A stretch of 64,000 nucleotides of DNA from Mesostigma viride (lineage: Eukaryota > Streptophyta > Mesostigmatophyceae > Mesostigmatales > Mesostigmataceae), in the NCBI GenBank assembly GCA_009746045.1, contig RPFO01000104.1, positions 1,957,948 to 2,021,947 of the forward strand, given 5' to 3'. Every line of letters begins with the position of its first letter. Positions within the stretch are counted from its first letter, which is position 1. Below the pieces are notes generated by a model. That model was given only the letters and a program-made list of their open reading frames with translations, searched no databases and had not been told where the DNA came from. A program made the translations under genes and the position numbers. Below are positions 12,417 to 22,805 of this stretch, one piece after another.

Positions 12417-13544
12417 ATAGACATTACTGCATGCCGTTCCTGCAGCAAATGCTGCTCGAAATCTGTTGACCCGTGGCTTATACCATTCTTAACGTATTAC
12501 TGAAAGGGATTCCAGTCACCATTGCCAGCTGTCACTAATATTCACTTCCAAAGAGAGGCGAACCAAATGGGCATCTCACTCTGAAATATTTCATTTAGCA
12601 AGTTCCCCCGGCATTTGTTGCCCGCAATATTCGCCTTCACGAGGTGCACCAACCATTAACCCTTCCGGGCAATCAAGGAAAAATCTGCTTTGCGCTTCGG
12701 TGCTTCGGCATAATTATTTTGCCGGGAAGAAAAGAAACAGGAATTACCATTGTGAGACTACATAATCTATGCTGCAACGCGTCACGCGTGCACAAGCCGA
12801 CGTACATGGTACACCCTCGTTCTGGGTTCTGGCTGGACCGACACGACCGTACGATGCTGCATCTATGGCTCATAAGAGGCGCGCGCCGGCAAAACTTTTG
12901 GAGAAATTTGTCGAAACCTGTCCAAATGTTTCTGCCACCATCGCATGAACCAGACGCGGGCCGACTATCTACGGTCAGGACTGGCTGGGGGAATAGCATT
13001 TTCGGGAAAAAAAAGCATCGCATCCTGCTCGCATCGGGAAAAAAAGTCATCAAATTGCGCGGGGTTTGCTGCATACAGGGAACAACAGCTGGGAAGTGGG
13101 AACAAGCCCTTTTGATGAGCGTGAGAGGCCCCAATAAATCAGTACTAGTCACGTCATGTCGGTCATGGGTTGGCCCTAACGAAAAGACATTCATGCTTGC
13201 GTGATAGCCGGAGTTCCACCACAACCGGCTGTCCGGAACACCGGTTCTTGAATATATGCTTGGAAATAATCACATTTCCTACTAGCTGGTACACGATTTA
13301 CTTAGGACGCCCCACGAATAAAGAACACCAGCGCGCTGTTGGCTGATTAGACGAGTAGCGGCCACGTCTTCTCTGGGTAGCAAAAATGTGGACTGCACGT
13401 CCCTACCACGCAGTAAAAGAATCACATATATTGCAAGAATGGCATGCAGGCATGCGAGGAAAACATTAAAAAGCCTACGCAAGGCGACTAATAGTACTTA
13501 GTAGCGATTGTAGTGCGCCCCTGAGGAAAATCACGCAAGAAACC
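12417..13544. promoter_or_regulatory. Divergent intergenic interval, GCS1 / PC-esterase-like gene
   Basis: 1.1 kb between two divergently transcribed starts. No transposon fragment or convincing coding exon was seen. A 186-codon ORF at 12644-13204 has no recognisable signature and is probably chance. Both promoters presumably lie here; no TATA box could be assigned with confidence. Confidence 0.4.
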
Positions 13545-15152
13545 GTGCTAGCTGCCATGTCAGTCATGGACAGTGCAAGCCGTCGCGCGCTTCTAATCGT
13601 GCTTACGCTGCTATGCCTGCAGATATTGAGCTCAATATGCAAGGGCCGCTTCGGCTTAACACTGGGTCCGCAGAAGGCTGCATCGCTTCCAAGGTTCCGG
13701 GGGGGGCCTCTCAAGCTTGAACCGGTTTCCCCTGGTAGGAAATTAACGGCCCCTTCTCACGCTGCCCTGGCCGGGTCGCAATTTTTTATCATTAGTCAAG
13801 CTGACCGCTATATTCGCGTGGTGGAAACAGGGCCACAAGTCCAAGCTTGCAACGTCTCGCGCTCGTACTTCCTAGGCTCTGTGGAAGGGGTCGGCTGCGA
13901 CGGAGTGCCCCTCTTTACAGCATTATCGGTTAACTGCGTAGAACGGGGTAGGTACGAGACAACCCTTCCAAGCCGTTGTGGTACCTACAACGTCACAATA
14001 AAGTTGGCTTTAAGAAATGTGCGTTTGGACCTTGCAAACTATTTCGAGGTGGCACAGGCACAGTGGTCGACGTTAGTACGGCTGCCAGTTGTTTGGACAA
14101 AGTCTGGCATTTCTGTGCCAGAAGCTTCGATACAAAACGCCACGGAGCCTGAAGCAGCCAATGGCACGGCTGGCATTTGGTACAAGCCCAAGGAGGTTCG
14201 AAATCAATGGTGTTTGAACTGCCAGACTGCAGAGTTAGATGGCATGGGTGACTACCAATACATTCCCAGTCCAAGCAATGAGAGATTGCCCAGCCGTATC
14301 GGTACTCCTACTGCGGTCAGAACCGCATCCATCTCAAAGAATGTTTCTATCTCCAAACATTATCGCTCCCCGCAAGCCATTCAGTCCTGCATCGCAGAGA
14401 AAGGCATCCAGAGGATCGCGTTTGTGGGTGGGTCCACCCAACGCTTCCGGATGTATTGGTGGTGGTGGCTGCTGGACACCAGCGTCGACATTACCCAGTT
14501 TGGCTGGACGCACAACGACACGCATGTGCGGGCGGCCAATGTGTCCATCAGCTGGTTCTTCGACCCCTTGGGCCTGCGCTTGATGAGATACCTGCTATCC
14601 ACGACAGGGATGCCATGCACCACAAAGGGATGCGACTCGGACGCGATCTACGATGGTATAAAACCAATTGAAGGCCGCGAAAAAGCTGGAGCAGCAAGGT
14701 TGCCCATGGACTTGGATGGGTTTGATGTCATCGTCATCGGTTATGGACTCTGGCTGAGCACCGTGACACCGGCCACATTGGCAGGTCATGACGCCAGGAT
14801 GGCCGAACTTGCAAGACAGTTGAAACTGTTCAAGAGCATGCACCCCCACTCCCATGAGTTTATCTGGGTGGACGCTTTTTCGGAAGTGCCCGACCATGCG
14901 GCAGGAACTCAAATCTACCAGGATCCCGTACTCCTGGGCATGCTTCGGGACGTTGCGCATCGCCACCTGGCGGGGGCGCCTACAAGCATCGTGGACGCAT
15001 ACGCCATCTCCTTGGGCCGAGAGATGAGTTCGCCAGACAAGAGGCATTACGGGGAGTGGAAACACCAGGAAAACCAAGCTAGGTACTTGTCTTACGTCGG
15101 CTCGGTCGAACGGGAGACAACGGAGCGAATCGTGAAGCACATCTGTGCATGA
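13545..15152 (+). CDS. PC-esterase / TBL-NXPE-like type II membrane protein, intronless
   Basis: A single 535-aa reading frame (stop at 15150-15152), the only intronless gene here apart from transposon ORFs. A short basic N-terminus precedes one hydrophobic segment (about residues 15-31), giving a type II Golgi-style topology. The luminal part has several N-x-S/T sequons. The C-terminal half resembles the PC-esterase superfamily (plant TBL O-acetyltransferases, animal NXPE, CAS1). It has a GDS-like block FVGGSTQRF (293-301) with candidate nucleophile Ser297, a middle motif DVIVIGYGLWLS, and a closing D-x-x-H dyad (Asp498, His501, in PDKRHY). These would form a Ser-His-Asp triad, predicting esterase or O-acetyltransferase action on glycans. 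GGS replaces the usual GDS. Substrate unknown. The start could also be the Met at 13557. Confidence 0.72.
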   Translation: MLAAMSVMDSASRRALLIVLTLLCLQILSSICKGRFGLTLGPQKAASLPRFRGGPLKLEPVSPGRKLTAPSHAALAGSQFFIISQADRYIRVVETGPQVQACNVSRSYFLGSVEGVGCDGVPLFTALSVNCVERGRYETTLPSRCGTYNVTIKLALRNVRLDLANYFEVAQAQWSTLVRLPVVWTKSGISVPEASIQNATEPEAANGTAGIWYKPKEVRNQWCLNCQTAELDGMGDYQYIPSPSNERLPSRIGTPTAVRTASISKNVSISKHYRSPQAIQSCIAEKGIQRIAFVGGSTQRFRMYWWWWLLDTSVDITQFGWTHNDTHVRAANVSISWFFDPLGLRLMRYLLSTTGMPCTTKGCDSDAIYDGIKPIEGREKAGAARLPMDLDGFDVIVIGYGLWLSTVTPATLAGHDARMAELARQLKLFKSMHPHSHEFIWVDAFSEVPDHAAGTQIYQDPVLLGMLRDVAHRHLAGAPTSIVDAYAISLGREMSSPDKRHYGEWKHQENQARYLSYVGSVERETTERIVKHICA

Positions 15153-15766
15153 CAAATGATCGATTCGTGAAATGCCTGTACATCATCCTAGCTATATGTA
15201 GCGACATGCGCATGCAGCGCCCACGACAGGATCGCAAGTAATTAGCTAGAGCAGCCAGATTTGCCTCTGATCATAACGTGGCTGGCTCAGCGTAGTCTCT
15301 TAGCTGTAGCTGGTAATTTAGATTGGAATGGACCTGATGGCATTAGATCAGCCATAATTAATTAGTTAAACACGCTCTTGTTGGGGAGTAACGGAGTATA
15401 AACCCTATGTAATGGATGGATATGGATGGACAAACAATTCTAGATACCGGCAGGCTACCGGGTCTATTCTACCTATCTAATGCCTAAACTAACAAACCAA
15501 TGGACATGCCACGTAGCAGGTAGTGCCATTCAAGCTCTAGCGGTCACGCCGGGCGTTCTTCGATCGGTCTTCCCATGACGGGTTCATCGCGCCTCTTCCC
15601 TAAGTTGGGGCGGGATCGTTATCCTCTATACCTGCTGGGCCCAAGTAAGTAAAAGCTAGTACCAGCTGGGCCCAGATGGCCTTGTCATTAGTGCATCTTG
15701 TTCCAAATCAAGAAGAGGCCGGAGCCGGCCCGCCCTCATGTCCTGTTCTAGAGCTCTGCACCTTAT
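15153..15766. other. Intergenic, no gene seen
   Basis: Short direct repeats such as ATGGATGGATATGGATGGA (about 15410) and GCTGGGCCCA (15636 and 15666). Presumably holds the 3' UTR of the upstream gene. Confidence 0.4.
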
Positions 15767-16740
15767 TTAATGAACGTGCAGGCAGCCCGGCGTGTCAGAT
15801 CGCTGGGTCCGTCCCACGTAACGATCGAGGTGCCTACTTGGCTGTGCGGGCCGCAGCCCTGCTGCGCGTTGCATGTCGGGCCCCGCGACGTGTCTACTGC
15901 TCGTAGTGCGAGCCAAGTGCCCGACTAGCTGTAATCTACTCTCTTTGCTATTGCTAGTGATAAGTGGCCTGCCCAAATACAAATCTTCTGTACGAATGTG
16001 CACTAGTGCATACTAGTTCCAACACTGAAAATCGATCTCAACATGTTGGTGACGGCGCCGTCCAGCTTCTCCTCGACTGAGGGCGTTGGTGAGGCGGTCC
16101 ACATAGATCGGCTCCGTAAGTGAGCACCGGGAGAACCAGGACCTTGAACAAGTCATGCTAATTCTCATGCCTGCCCAAGGGCCGGCGCCCACCAAGGGCC
16201 CGGTATTGGCGGAGAGCGTGCCAGGCGAGGGAGATGTGATGTTTCACACGTGCTCGACATCAGCCGTGCTGCTGGGGAGCAGGAGTCAGCCCATGCAGCC
16301 AGCTAGTAGTTGGACGCTGGGCCTGTAAGGGACACGCCGTCAAGGAGCAAGAGGTCTGGCGGGTTGTCGTCAGCATGACCGACCGCCGGGGCCTCTGACG
16401 ACCCACCGCCAGGGCCACTGTCTAGCTTTCTTGCTGATCAATCTCGAGTCCCACCACGTGGGCGCCCTCAATGGCTATAGACAGTCAAGCCAGGTCTGCA
16501 TGTGCTCTGTACTCGCGAGGAGGGTGGTGTTGTCGGCGTAAATAATTTCTGCTACTGACATGATACACTGTGTGTCAGGCCCACCGTCAGCCCCACCGTG
16601 CCACCGCCCGGATTGGCTACCAGCACCCCGGGTAATTCCCAACCCGTCATCACGCTGGCAAAACGCTTGCGCCCAGCGCCCTTGGGTCATCACGTAGTCC
16701 GGCACTGGTCACAAGGATGAACAAGTATGGTGAGAGCACA
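15767..16740 (-). pseudogene. Degenerate LINE ORF2 (reverse transcriptase) remnant
   Basis: On the minus strand, 16475-16705 encodes VMTQGRWAQAF, an E-I-I-Y-A-D-N-T-T-L-L block (YADD-type catalytic box, here YADN) and a HMQTWLDCL block. 15767-16003 encodes RLQLVGHLARTTSS and GLRPAQPSRHL. Both match the intact LINE ORF at 42192-43544. Frames are broken between blocks and the catalytic box is altered, so it is inactive. Confidence 0.8.
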
Positions 16741-17460
16741 CAGCCTTGCCGCACTCCCTTTTAAAGAGGGCATGGGGGCCATCGCCATCGAGTGCATGCA
16801 GAACACCGCATCAGTGCATCACCGCCCAGGCGGTGAAGGACATTGCCGCCAAGCGAGCCCCCGCTGGCCCAGGCGGCGACGCCCCTCCCACCCAGACCTG
16901 GGCGGACCTGCTCAAGCTAGCACCACGCCACCTCCACCACCTCCACCATCGCGGCACAGCTTAAGCAACAAGCCCTCGACCTTCGCGAGGAAGCCGACAT
17001 TACCCAGCGCAGCCACAATGTCATCGTCAAGCACTTCGACCAGCCGGCAGATGAGACCTCGACGACTCTTCTCACGGCATTTAAGCGCGCCATGCTTGCC
17101 CCCATGCAACTCACTGGTGAGCTGGACATGTCGGCTGTCCGCCTCCCCCGCGCGCGGGGTAAGGCTGGCCCGGCTCCCCGTGCCTCCTCACCTTTAAGTA
17201 CATGGCGGACAAGCTGTTGTTTCTTAAAAACCACAAGAAGCTCTCGAGGACTCGCTACACGCTGGACGACGACCTGACCCTGGCCCAGCAACAACGGCGA
17301 CGCGAGCTACCTATGTATGGCCGACCTATACCTCCAGCTCCGGCACAGCGCAGGGGGGACTGAACCGGTATACTGGCGGGGCCGGGGACGTCATCCACGT
17401 CGACCACAGATTAGTAAGGCTTAGCCTACCACGTGGCCCCATGCAGCGCATGTGCGCCCA
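16727..17460 (+). pseudogene. LINE ORF1-like remnant
   Basis: Pieces in shifting plus frames: a PTQTWADLLK block (about 16890), a coiled region with LREEADITQRSHNVIVKHFD (about 16980-17040), and an RTRYTLDDDLTLAQQQRRREL block (about 17248-17310). The last block, LDDDLT(L/P)AQQ, is shared with 49404-49640 and, more weakly, with 45340. This resembles the C-terminal domain of algal LINE ORF1 RNA-binding proteins. Frameshifts and stops make it non-functional. Confidence 0.65.
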
Positions 17461-17739
17461 TACTGATGGCCATGGATGATGCATTAATTAAGAATTTAGC
17501 CGCGCCCTGCCTATAATGGGACCCCCATGGATGATGTATTGGCATGTGTGCCGGTTATGATGTACCGGCCACACTCCAGCTGATGCCTAGCTTTATCTAG
17601 TTATGCTGTGCCCATGCAGAAAATTCTGTGCCCCAAGGACATTCCTAAGAAGGTAGGCAAGCATGTCATGACCTACCCACAGCAGTTGATGGCTGACCAG
17701 TGGTCCCAGCGCAGTTTGAACATCACATTCACTCCGGCT

Positions 17740-17860
17740 CTCTCTTGCTTGGACTGCTATGCAGGACAAGAAGAGGTGGAAGACCATTGCCCAGGCTCAT
17801 ACGCCCGCCCCTGTGGGCAAGCCCCCTCCCCCCAAGCGGAAGGGGCGCTTTGCTGAGTAG
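17740..17860 (+). pseudogene. 3' end of a LINE ORF2, copy 1
   Basis: Encodes the tail AMQDKKRWKTIAQAHTPAP, then GKPPPPKRKGRF and a stop at 17858-17860. Equivalent copies lie at 20521-20640 (minus) and 21530-21652 (plus). The following 3' untranslated sequence to about 18300 also matches other copies in the window. Confidence 0.75.
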
Positions 17861-17939
17861 AATAGGTAGGGTTTTCTCGGTTATATTAGCTTAGAGTTAG
17901 ATTAGTTCGGTTTCGCGGCTTTGTCCCCCCTCCATCCAT

Positions 17940-18300
17940 CCACGGGAATATGTGCTACATGATCTCCCAATTACGGAGTCATGTTATAATTTAATGCAGA
18001 GAGCTGCTCTCTGCTGAGATGCCACTCTCTAGCTCTTGTATAGATATGATGATCTTCCCCCCCATGCATGACAGGCTCGCCCTTAAAGCTGGGCATAGCT
18101 TGATAGATCATGGGGATGCAGGTGCCCTGGTGCACCCCGAGCAAGTGTCGTCAATTTACATAGATTCCCACCCTTGCAGGAAGTAGCTTAGAATGTGTAT
18201 TAATAAAAGTCATGTGCCCCTTCTCTGGGATATGTGCTACATATACTCCCAACGGAGTTAATTAATTAATCAATTAAATAATCAAATTAAATAATTAATT
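17940..18300 (+). mobile_element. LINE 3' UTR with terminal hairpin and TTAA tail
   Basis: Contains TATGTGCTACAT followed by the hairpin stem-loops near 17966 and 18246 (ACTCC-CAAC-GGAGT), then a TTAA/ATTA tail to about 18310. Inside are the diverged block GGTGCAGGTGCCCT (18118) and a CTTGCAGGAAGTA end (18173). The same blocks recur in tandem at 18350-18545, so two nested or tandem 3' ends are present. Confidence 0.7.
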
Positions 18301-18339
18301 AATTATTTAATCGATGGATGATGCATTAAGAATTTAGAG

Positions 18340-18560
18340 CCCTGCCTATATACAGAGAGTCACTCTCTGATGAGAAACCATGCCCTAGCCTTTGTATATA
18401 TCCATGATGATCTTCCACCCCATATGACGAGGGGGCCTTTAATCGGGCTCTGATAGATCGTGGTGGTGCAGGTGCCCTAGCTTGCTGCACCTAGAGCAAG
18501 TGTCGTTTACATCCCCACGGTCCTCGCAGGAAGTACATAGCCCAGAGTGTACGTATTAAA
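18340..18560 (+). mobile_element. Second, diverged copy of the LINE 3' UTR
   Basis: Shares TGATGATCTTCC, GGTGCAGGTGCCCT, GAGCAAGTGTCGT and CGCAGGAAGTA with 18000-18195, at lower identity. No ORF. Confidence 0.65.
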
Positions 18561-20370
18561 AGCCATATTGTCCATCTTCCCAGTAAAAGTCCTAAATTTA
18601 GGACCAAGTGGAATTAAAATATATATATGCAAACATTAAAATTTGACCCTGGCATTCGTGCCCATGACTGAGATAACACACTTTTTTAGTTTCTATCAAA
18701 AACCTGGGGTCAAATAATTACATTTAGTGCATGAATGGGCCCTGCCACCTGCCAGACCTCAAAGCGCGAATTTGGCCAAAATGTGGGTTTTAGGACCATT
18801 AGGACTGGTCAATTAGTGTCAACGCATGACCATGCTATCCACACGGTCCCTTGAGCATCTTACAAGCGCTAGGGGACCCTACGAGGCCTTGGGATGGCGG
18901 GGCAGCGTATAACAAGGCCCGATACCCTGCTGTGGCTGCCTCTCTATATACGCGTGCTTAACGGTGTCACAGATGGTGCAGGTAATGCAATATACGGTTG
19001 CATGGTTGCTGAGGTTGCCCGGCTTGAACATGGCCCACCCCTTGCGGTAAACTTTCTCTATAAGCATATGCCAAACCTTCTTTGACATCACGGACATGCT
19101 GGCCACCACCCAGCGATGAAAAAACAATGCATTTGCATTGCAACTAACACATGAATGCAGCCAAATCAAGTTACAAAACAACGGTGTGCTAACATGCAAC
19201 GCTTTGTGAGCGAATTCAGGGTGCATGTAACACGTAAACCATAATGTATATACTGTCTGAGAACACCCTGAACGACTGCAGGCCATAGGACCATGGTTTA
19301 TAACTAACACATGAGTAAAACTGCTCTTACGCATGTGTGTTTTAGCTGCAGCGGACGACGAAGATAGAGACGTAAAAAATTGTATGACGTAAACCAACTA
19401 TGTGTGACAGTTATGTGCACAGAGAGCGTCCCCTCTTTTTAGGCATAGCTGGCTGACTCAAAACTACCACGACAGCGTTGCCAGTTACACTCATGATCTA
19501 GGACAACCCGGCACGTACCTGCTACTTACGTCGCCTCATTCCAGATGGTTGCAAAAAAGTCGCTGAAATCCGCAGCGAGGTCAGCTTTCCGAGAGCTGAG
19601 CGCACCAAAGCTGGCCAACCGGTTCGACAATGATATAAACCACGCTTGTGCTGCGTTCTAGGTCCAAGAAATACCGAAAGTGAAGACCTATAAGGTGCGC
19701 TCGCTGCCCAGCCTGAACGTCCCTAAAACATGGTCGACAATGGAAATCGGGCAAGAATATCACGGCCCAGGCGCTCCCATGTCAAATACTCCGTTTCTAA
19801 ACTCCAGACTATAATAAAAATCGTCCACAAAAATTTCCTGGCTTGATTCGCACCACCATTGCTAATATTTACACTAACATGTTTGTGCCAAAATCGACCC
19901 TCCGCGAGCAGGCGATCTGCGACCCATTTGTGTTGTGCCGCTGTGCTACAGCGCTACACATAAAAACTTGCGCAGAAAATATTCACAGCCTTTAAGCATA
20001 ACTAACAACCTTTCGTTTTTGCCACTGGGCGCCCGAAATGATAAACGCACGTGAAAACGCCGGCCACGATTGTCAGGTCGCCATATCCACCTCACTTCAT
20101 TCCCGCACCCACTTTTTCGCTCCAAAATCGGTTATATTTTTGGTCGAGGTACCTACTTTCCCGCCATTATACCCGGTACCCGGGTACGGAATCCGGGTAC
20201 CATGTGCCGGTACCACGGGTCGGGTACATCATGCCGGGTACGGTGGACATGGGGTACGGTCCATATAGTGACCCCCCCCCCCGGTACCTCGGTTATAGTG
20301 ACCACTAGGACGATTTAGGACAAAGTCCTAAATTTAGGACCGTGGGAGGCTTAACAATATGCCCCTTCTC
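18561..20370. other. Intergenic, no gene supported
   Basis: Short ORFs only, none with a recognisable motif. 20155-20290 is a degenerate run of GGTACC/CGGGTAC-type blocks; similar words occur near 9200. TAGGACxxxxTxxTAAATTTAGGA words flank at 18590 and 20325. Confidence 0.4.
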
Positions 20371-20373
20371 CGG

Positions 20374-20425
20374 GATATTAAAATGATAACACGACTCGTT
20401 GGGAGATCATGTAGCACATATTCCT
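20374..20425 (-). mobile_element. LINE 3' terminus (minus orientation)
   Basis: Reverse complement of the TATGTGCTACATGATCTCCC terminus, with CTCC-CAAC-GAG hairpin remains; adjacent to the ORF2 tail copy at 20521-20640, so it is the 3' end of that minus-strand insert. Confidence 0.65.
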
Positions 20426-20520
20426 TCCTTGATGCATGGGAGGTGGAAAGGAGAGAGCAGCGTAATCTAACTATCCTAACGCTAATCTACCTAGTCTAGA
20501 AAAATCCTAACTGCCCTACT

Positions 20521-20640
20521 CATCAAAACGCCTCCTCCTCTTGGGGGGAGGGGGCTTGCATGCCCACAGGGTCGGGCGTGTGAGCCTTGACAATCTTCTG
20601 CCACCGCGTCTTGTTTTGGATGGCAGTCCAAAGAAGGGAT
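20521..20640 (-). pseudogene. 3' end of a LINE ORF2, copy 2
   Basis: Minus-strand coding tail AIQNKTRWQKIVKAHTPDPVG, then a frameshift before the PPPKRRRRF-type basic end. Matches copies at 17740 and 21530. Confidence 0.75.
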
Positions 20641-20680
20641 ATGTGCTACATATACTCCCAACGGAGTTATGTTCGGGGGC
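20637..20680 (+). mobile_element. LINE 3' terminus with ACTCC-CAAC-GGAGT hairpin
   Basis: GGATATGTGCTACATATACT followed by the conserved short hairpin, directly abutting the opposite-orientation copy at 20521-20640. Confidence 0.65.
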
Positions 20681-20814
20681 GTGGACCCGTATACGAAGTG
20701 CACACCGAGGTGGTGGACCCTCAGTTAATACAGTTTGTGTAAGTATTCTGATTTGGCACGCTGCAAACGTGAAAACCATTTGCGTTCAGTGCCGGTCCGC
20801 GGAAAACGCGGAAA

Positions 20815-20935
20815 AACGTGATCTGCAAATGAATCCAGGCCAGAATCGAACTGGGGACCTCTCGCACCAATTTTGCTGACTATAGGGCATGCTGTTTCCG
20901 GCCCCACCGTCTAGGTCATCTAGTCGCTCCACACG
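20815..20935 (-). repeat. tRNA-Pro-like sequence, possible SINE head
   Basis: On the minus strand, TGACCTAGACGGT resembles an A box/D arm, and GGTGCGAGAGGTCCCCAG followed by TTCGATTC resembles the variable and T arms of eukaryotic tRNA-Pro. The distance between the boxes (about 65 nt) is too long for a plain tRNA and the acceptor stem is not convincing. The D-arm part recurs on the plus strand at about 22407-22445. Best read as a tRNA-derived SINE or a decayed tRNA copy. Confidence 0.4.
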
Positions 20936-20969
20936 TAAGCCAGCCATAATTTCAATGCACAAGGATACA

Positions 20970-21280
20970 CATTTCCATCACCATTCATCTTCATCATCCT
21001 GAACGACTCGAAAACGCGGAAAAGATAACGGCAGGCTCGAGCTACCATGGTCCGGATTCTCCCGATTTCTGGCCTGCGCTGGTTGTCTCTTTGATAGGAC
21101 GGACGTGTAAGTATGACCGCAATCAGCAATGAGGGGCGTGGAAATCCGAAACAGAGCCAGAATGTGCCACAACGCAGACCAGAACACCAAATCGAGGGCC
21201 AGTCCACCAGCGCAGGGTACGTGCAAAGGAGACTCACCTGAGCTACGCCTGGGGCGTTGCGGCATTTCCTCCACGAGGTG
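20970..21280 (-). pseudogene. LINE reverse-transcriptase fragment
   Basis: Minus-strand frame carries SGESPLHVP and then DLVFWSALWHILALFRISTP, matching GESPLHL and DSVFWPALWDILELFRIPRP of the LINE at 42192. The match stops where the repeat ending in GGTTGTCTC(T/C)TTGAT begins (21027-21097), so the RT is interrupted or truncated there. Confidence 0.75.
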
Positions 21281-21529
21281 TCGATCGTATAGCAGCTAGA
21301 GAGCGCCTGTACTCAGACTGTGTTGCGATCGACCGGCCGGGAGTCACGGAGGCCGAACAGGCTAATTCACTAAAGGTGTCTGTCCATGCAGGGCAGTGTG
21401 CACATGCGCAGTCGGTTCAGGATGAGCCGCATGAGGAGCTTGAGGGCTGCACTTTGGATGCATACCTCCCTATTAAAAGAATAAGTAAGGAGTATACATT
21501 ACAACCGCATCCACTCTCTCTCCCGTCTT

Positions 21530-21780
21530 TGGATTGCCATGCAAGACAAGACGCGGTGGAAGAAGATTGTCAAGGCGCACACGCCCGACCCTGCACAGAA
21601 CCCACATGGGCAAGCCCCCTCCCCCCAAGCGGAGGAGGCGTTTTGATGAGTAGTGTAGTTAGGATTTTCTAGATAGCTTAGAGTTAGGATAGTTCGATCA
21701 CGCGGCTTCCTCCCCCCATCCATCATGGAATATGTGCTACATGATCTCCCCACGGAGGCATGTTATAATTTAATTTAATA
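21530..21780 (+). pseudogene. 3' end of a LINE ORF2 plus its 3' UTR, copy 3
   Basis: Coding tail IAMQDKTRWKKIVKAHTPDP, then a basic end near 21630-21652 (one frameshift relative to copy 1). The 3' UTR has GGAATATGTGCTACATGATC, a CTCC-CCAC-GGAG hairpin (about 21743) and an AATTTAATTTAATA tail (about 21770). Confidence 0.75.
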
Positions 21781-21984
21781 TGTACATGACAAAGGGAAAA
21801 AGAAAATAGAAAAAAGAAAATGTAAATGGTAATAATACGAACAATAATAAATTAAGACAAAGTGAAGAGTAATAATAATAACAATAACAAAAATGTTGTC
21901 TCTTTGATAACAAAAATGGAATATTTAGGGAAGGTCATTGCTGGGATGTGGTCATTGCTGGGATGTCCGCACCGTAGTTGCTGG

Positions 21985-22400
21985 AATACATAGTGGTGCA
22001 GGTGCACTTTGTGCACCCAGAGCAGGTGTAGTTTACACCCTACCCTTGCAGGAACTAGCCCAGAATGTATTTTTCGGGGAAATGGGTATATTTTTATTAG
22101 CCAATTATGGACCAAAGAGGTGAGAGGGGAAATGAGTATCAGCGAATCCTATTTGAGATGGTCACACACGGGTGTGAAGGTGACAGGTGAAGGGCTAATA
22201 GGGCACGTTATGTGACCAGGGAAGCCAGTGGACCTGAGTCATGTCGCCGTGGGGCATAATGGTGAATACCTGGTTACGGCCCAGAATGTATTGAAAGCCA
22301 TATGCCCCAAGTCTCAGGGATATCTGCTACATGTACTAGCCAACGGAGATATGAAGTGAGATATGTTCCAATTTAAATTTAATTTAATTTACGTGTAGCT
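21985..22400 (+). mobile_element. LINE 3' UTR copy with degenerate terminal hairpin
   Basis: GGTGCAGGTGCACTTTGTGC, AGAGCAGGTGTAG and CCTTGCAGGAACTAG match the blocks at 18118 and (minus strand) 49010-49070. It ends with GATATCTGCTACATGTACTA, GCCAACGGAG and an AATTTAATTTAATT tail (about 22372-22390). Confidence 0.65.
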
Positions 22401-22805
22401 CTAGCGATTAGATGACCTAGACGGTGGGGGCGGAAACAGCTTGCTTGATCAGGGTGTGTGTTTTAATGTAGACGCGCATGCAAGGCCCCACGCGCGTCAC
22501 ATGCATGCAGTTGCATGCACCAGAGAGTCGGCTGCCGGTCAGGGCCTGCCGGTGTTTAACGCGATGACAGCTAAGAACTCGATTCAACACGATTCAGGCT
22601 CACTTCAACTTGCCATTAAGTTGGACAGCATTAGCCAGGCATTAGCCTATAAATAAATAATTCAAAATATGATCATAAGGCAAAATCATAAGGAATTCAA
22701 TCATCGCACTCCTATGTACGGAATTTACACAATTCCACGCGTTAGGCATGCACTAGATATCCCGTCGAGTCAAGCGCCAACAGAAGCTGTAATGCCTGGC
22801 ACAAA

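Noticed and set aside
12644-13224. ORFs of 186 and 183 codons on opposite strands
   Set aside because: No family signature, mirror-image open frames, and placed in a divergent promoter interval; likely chance.
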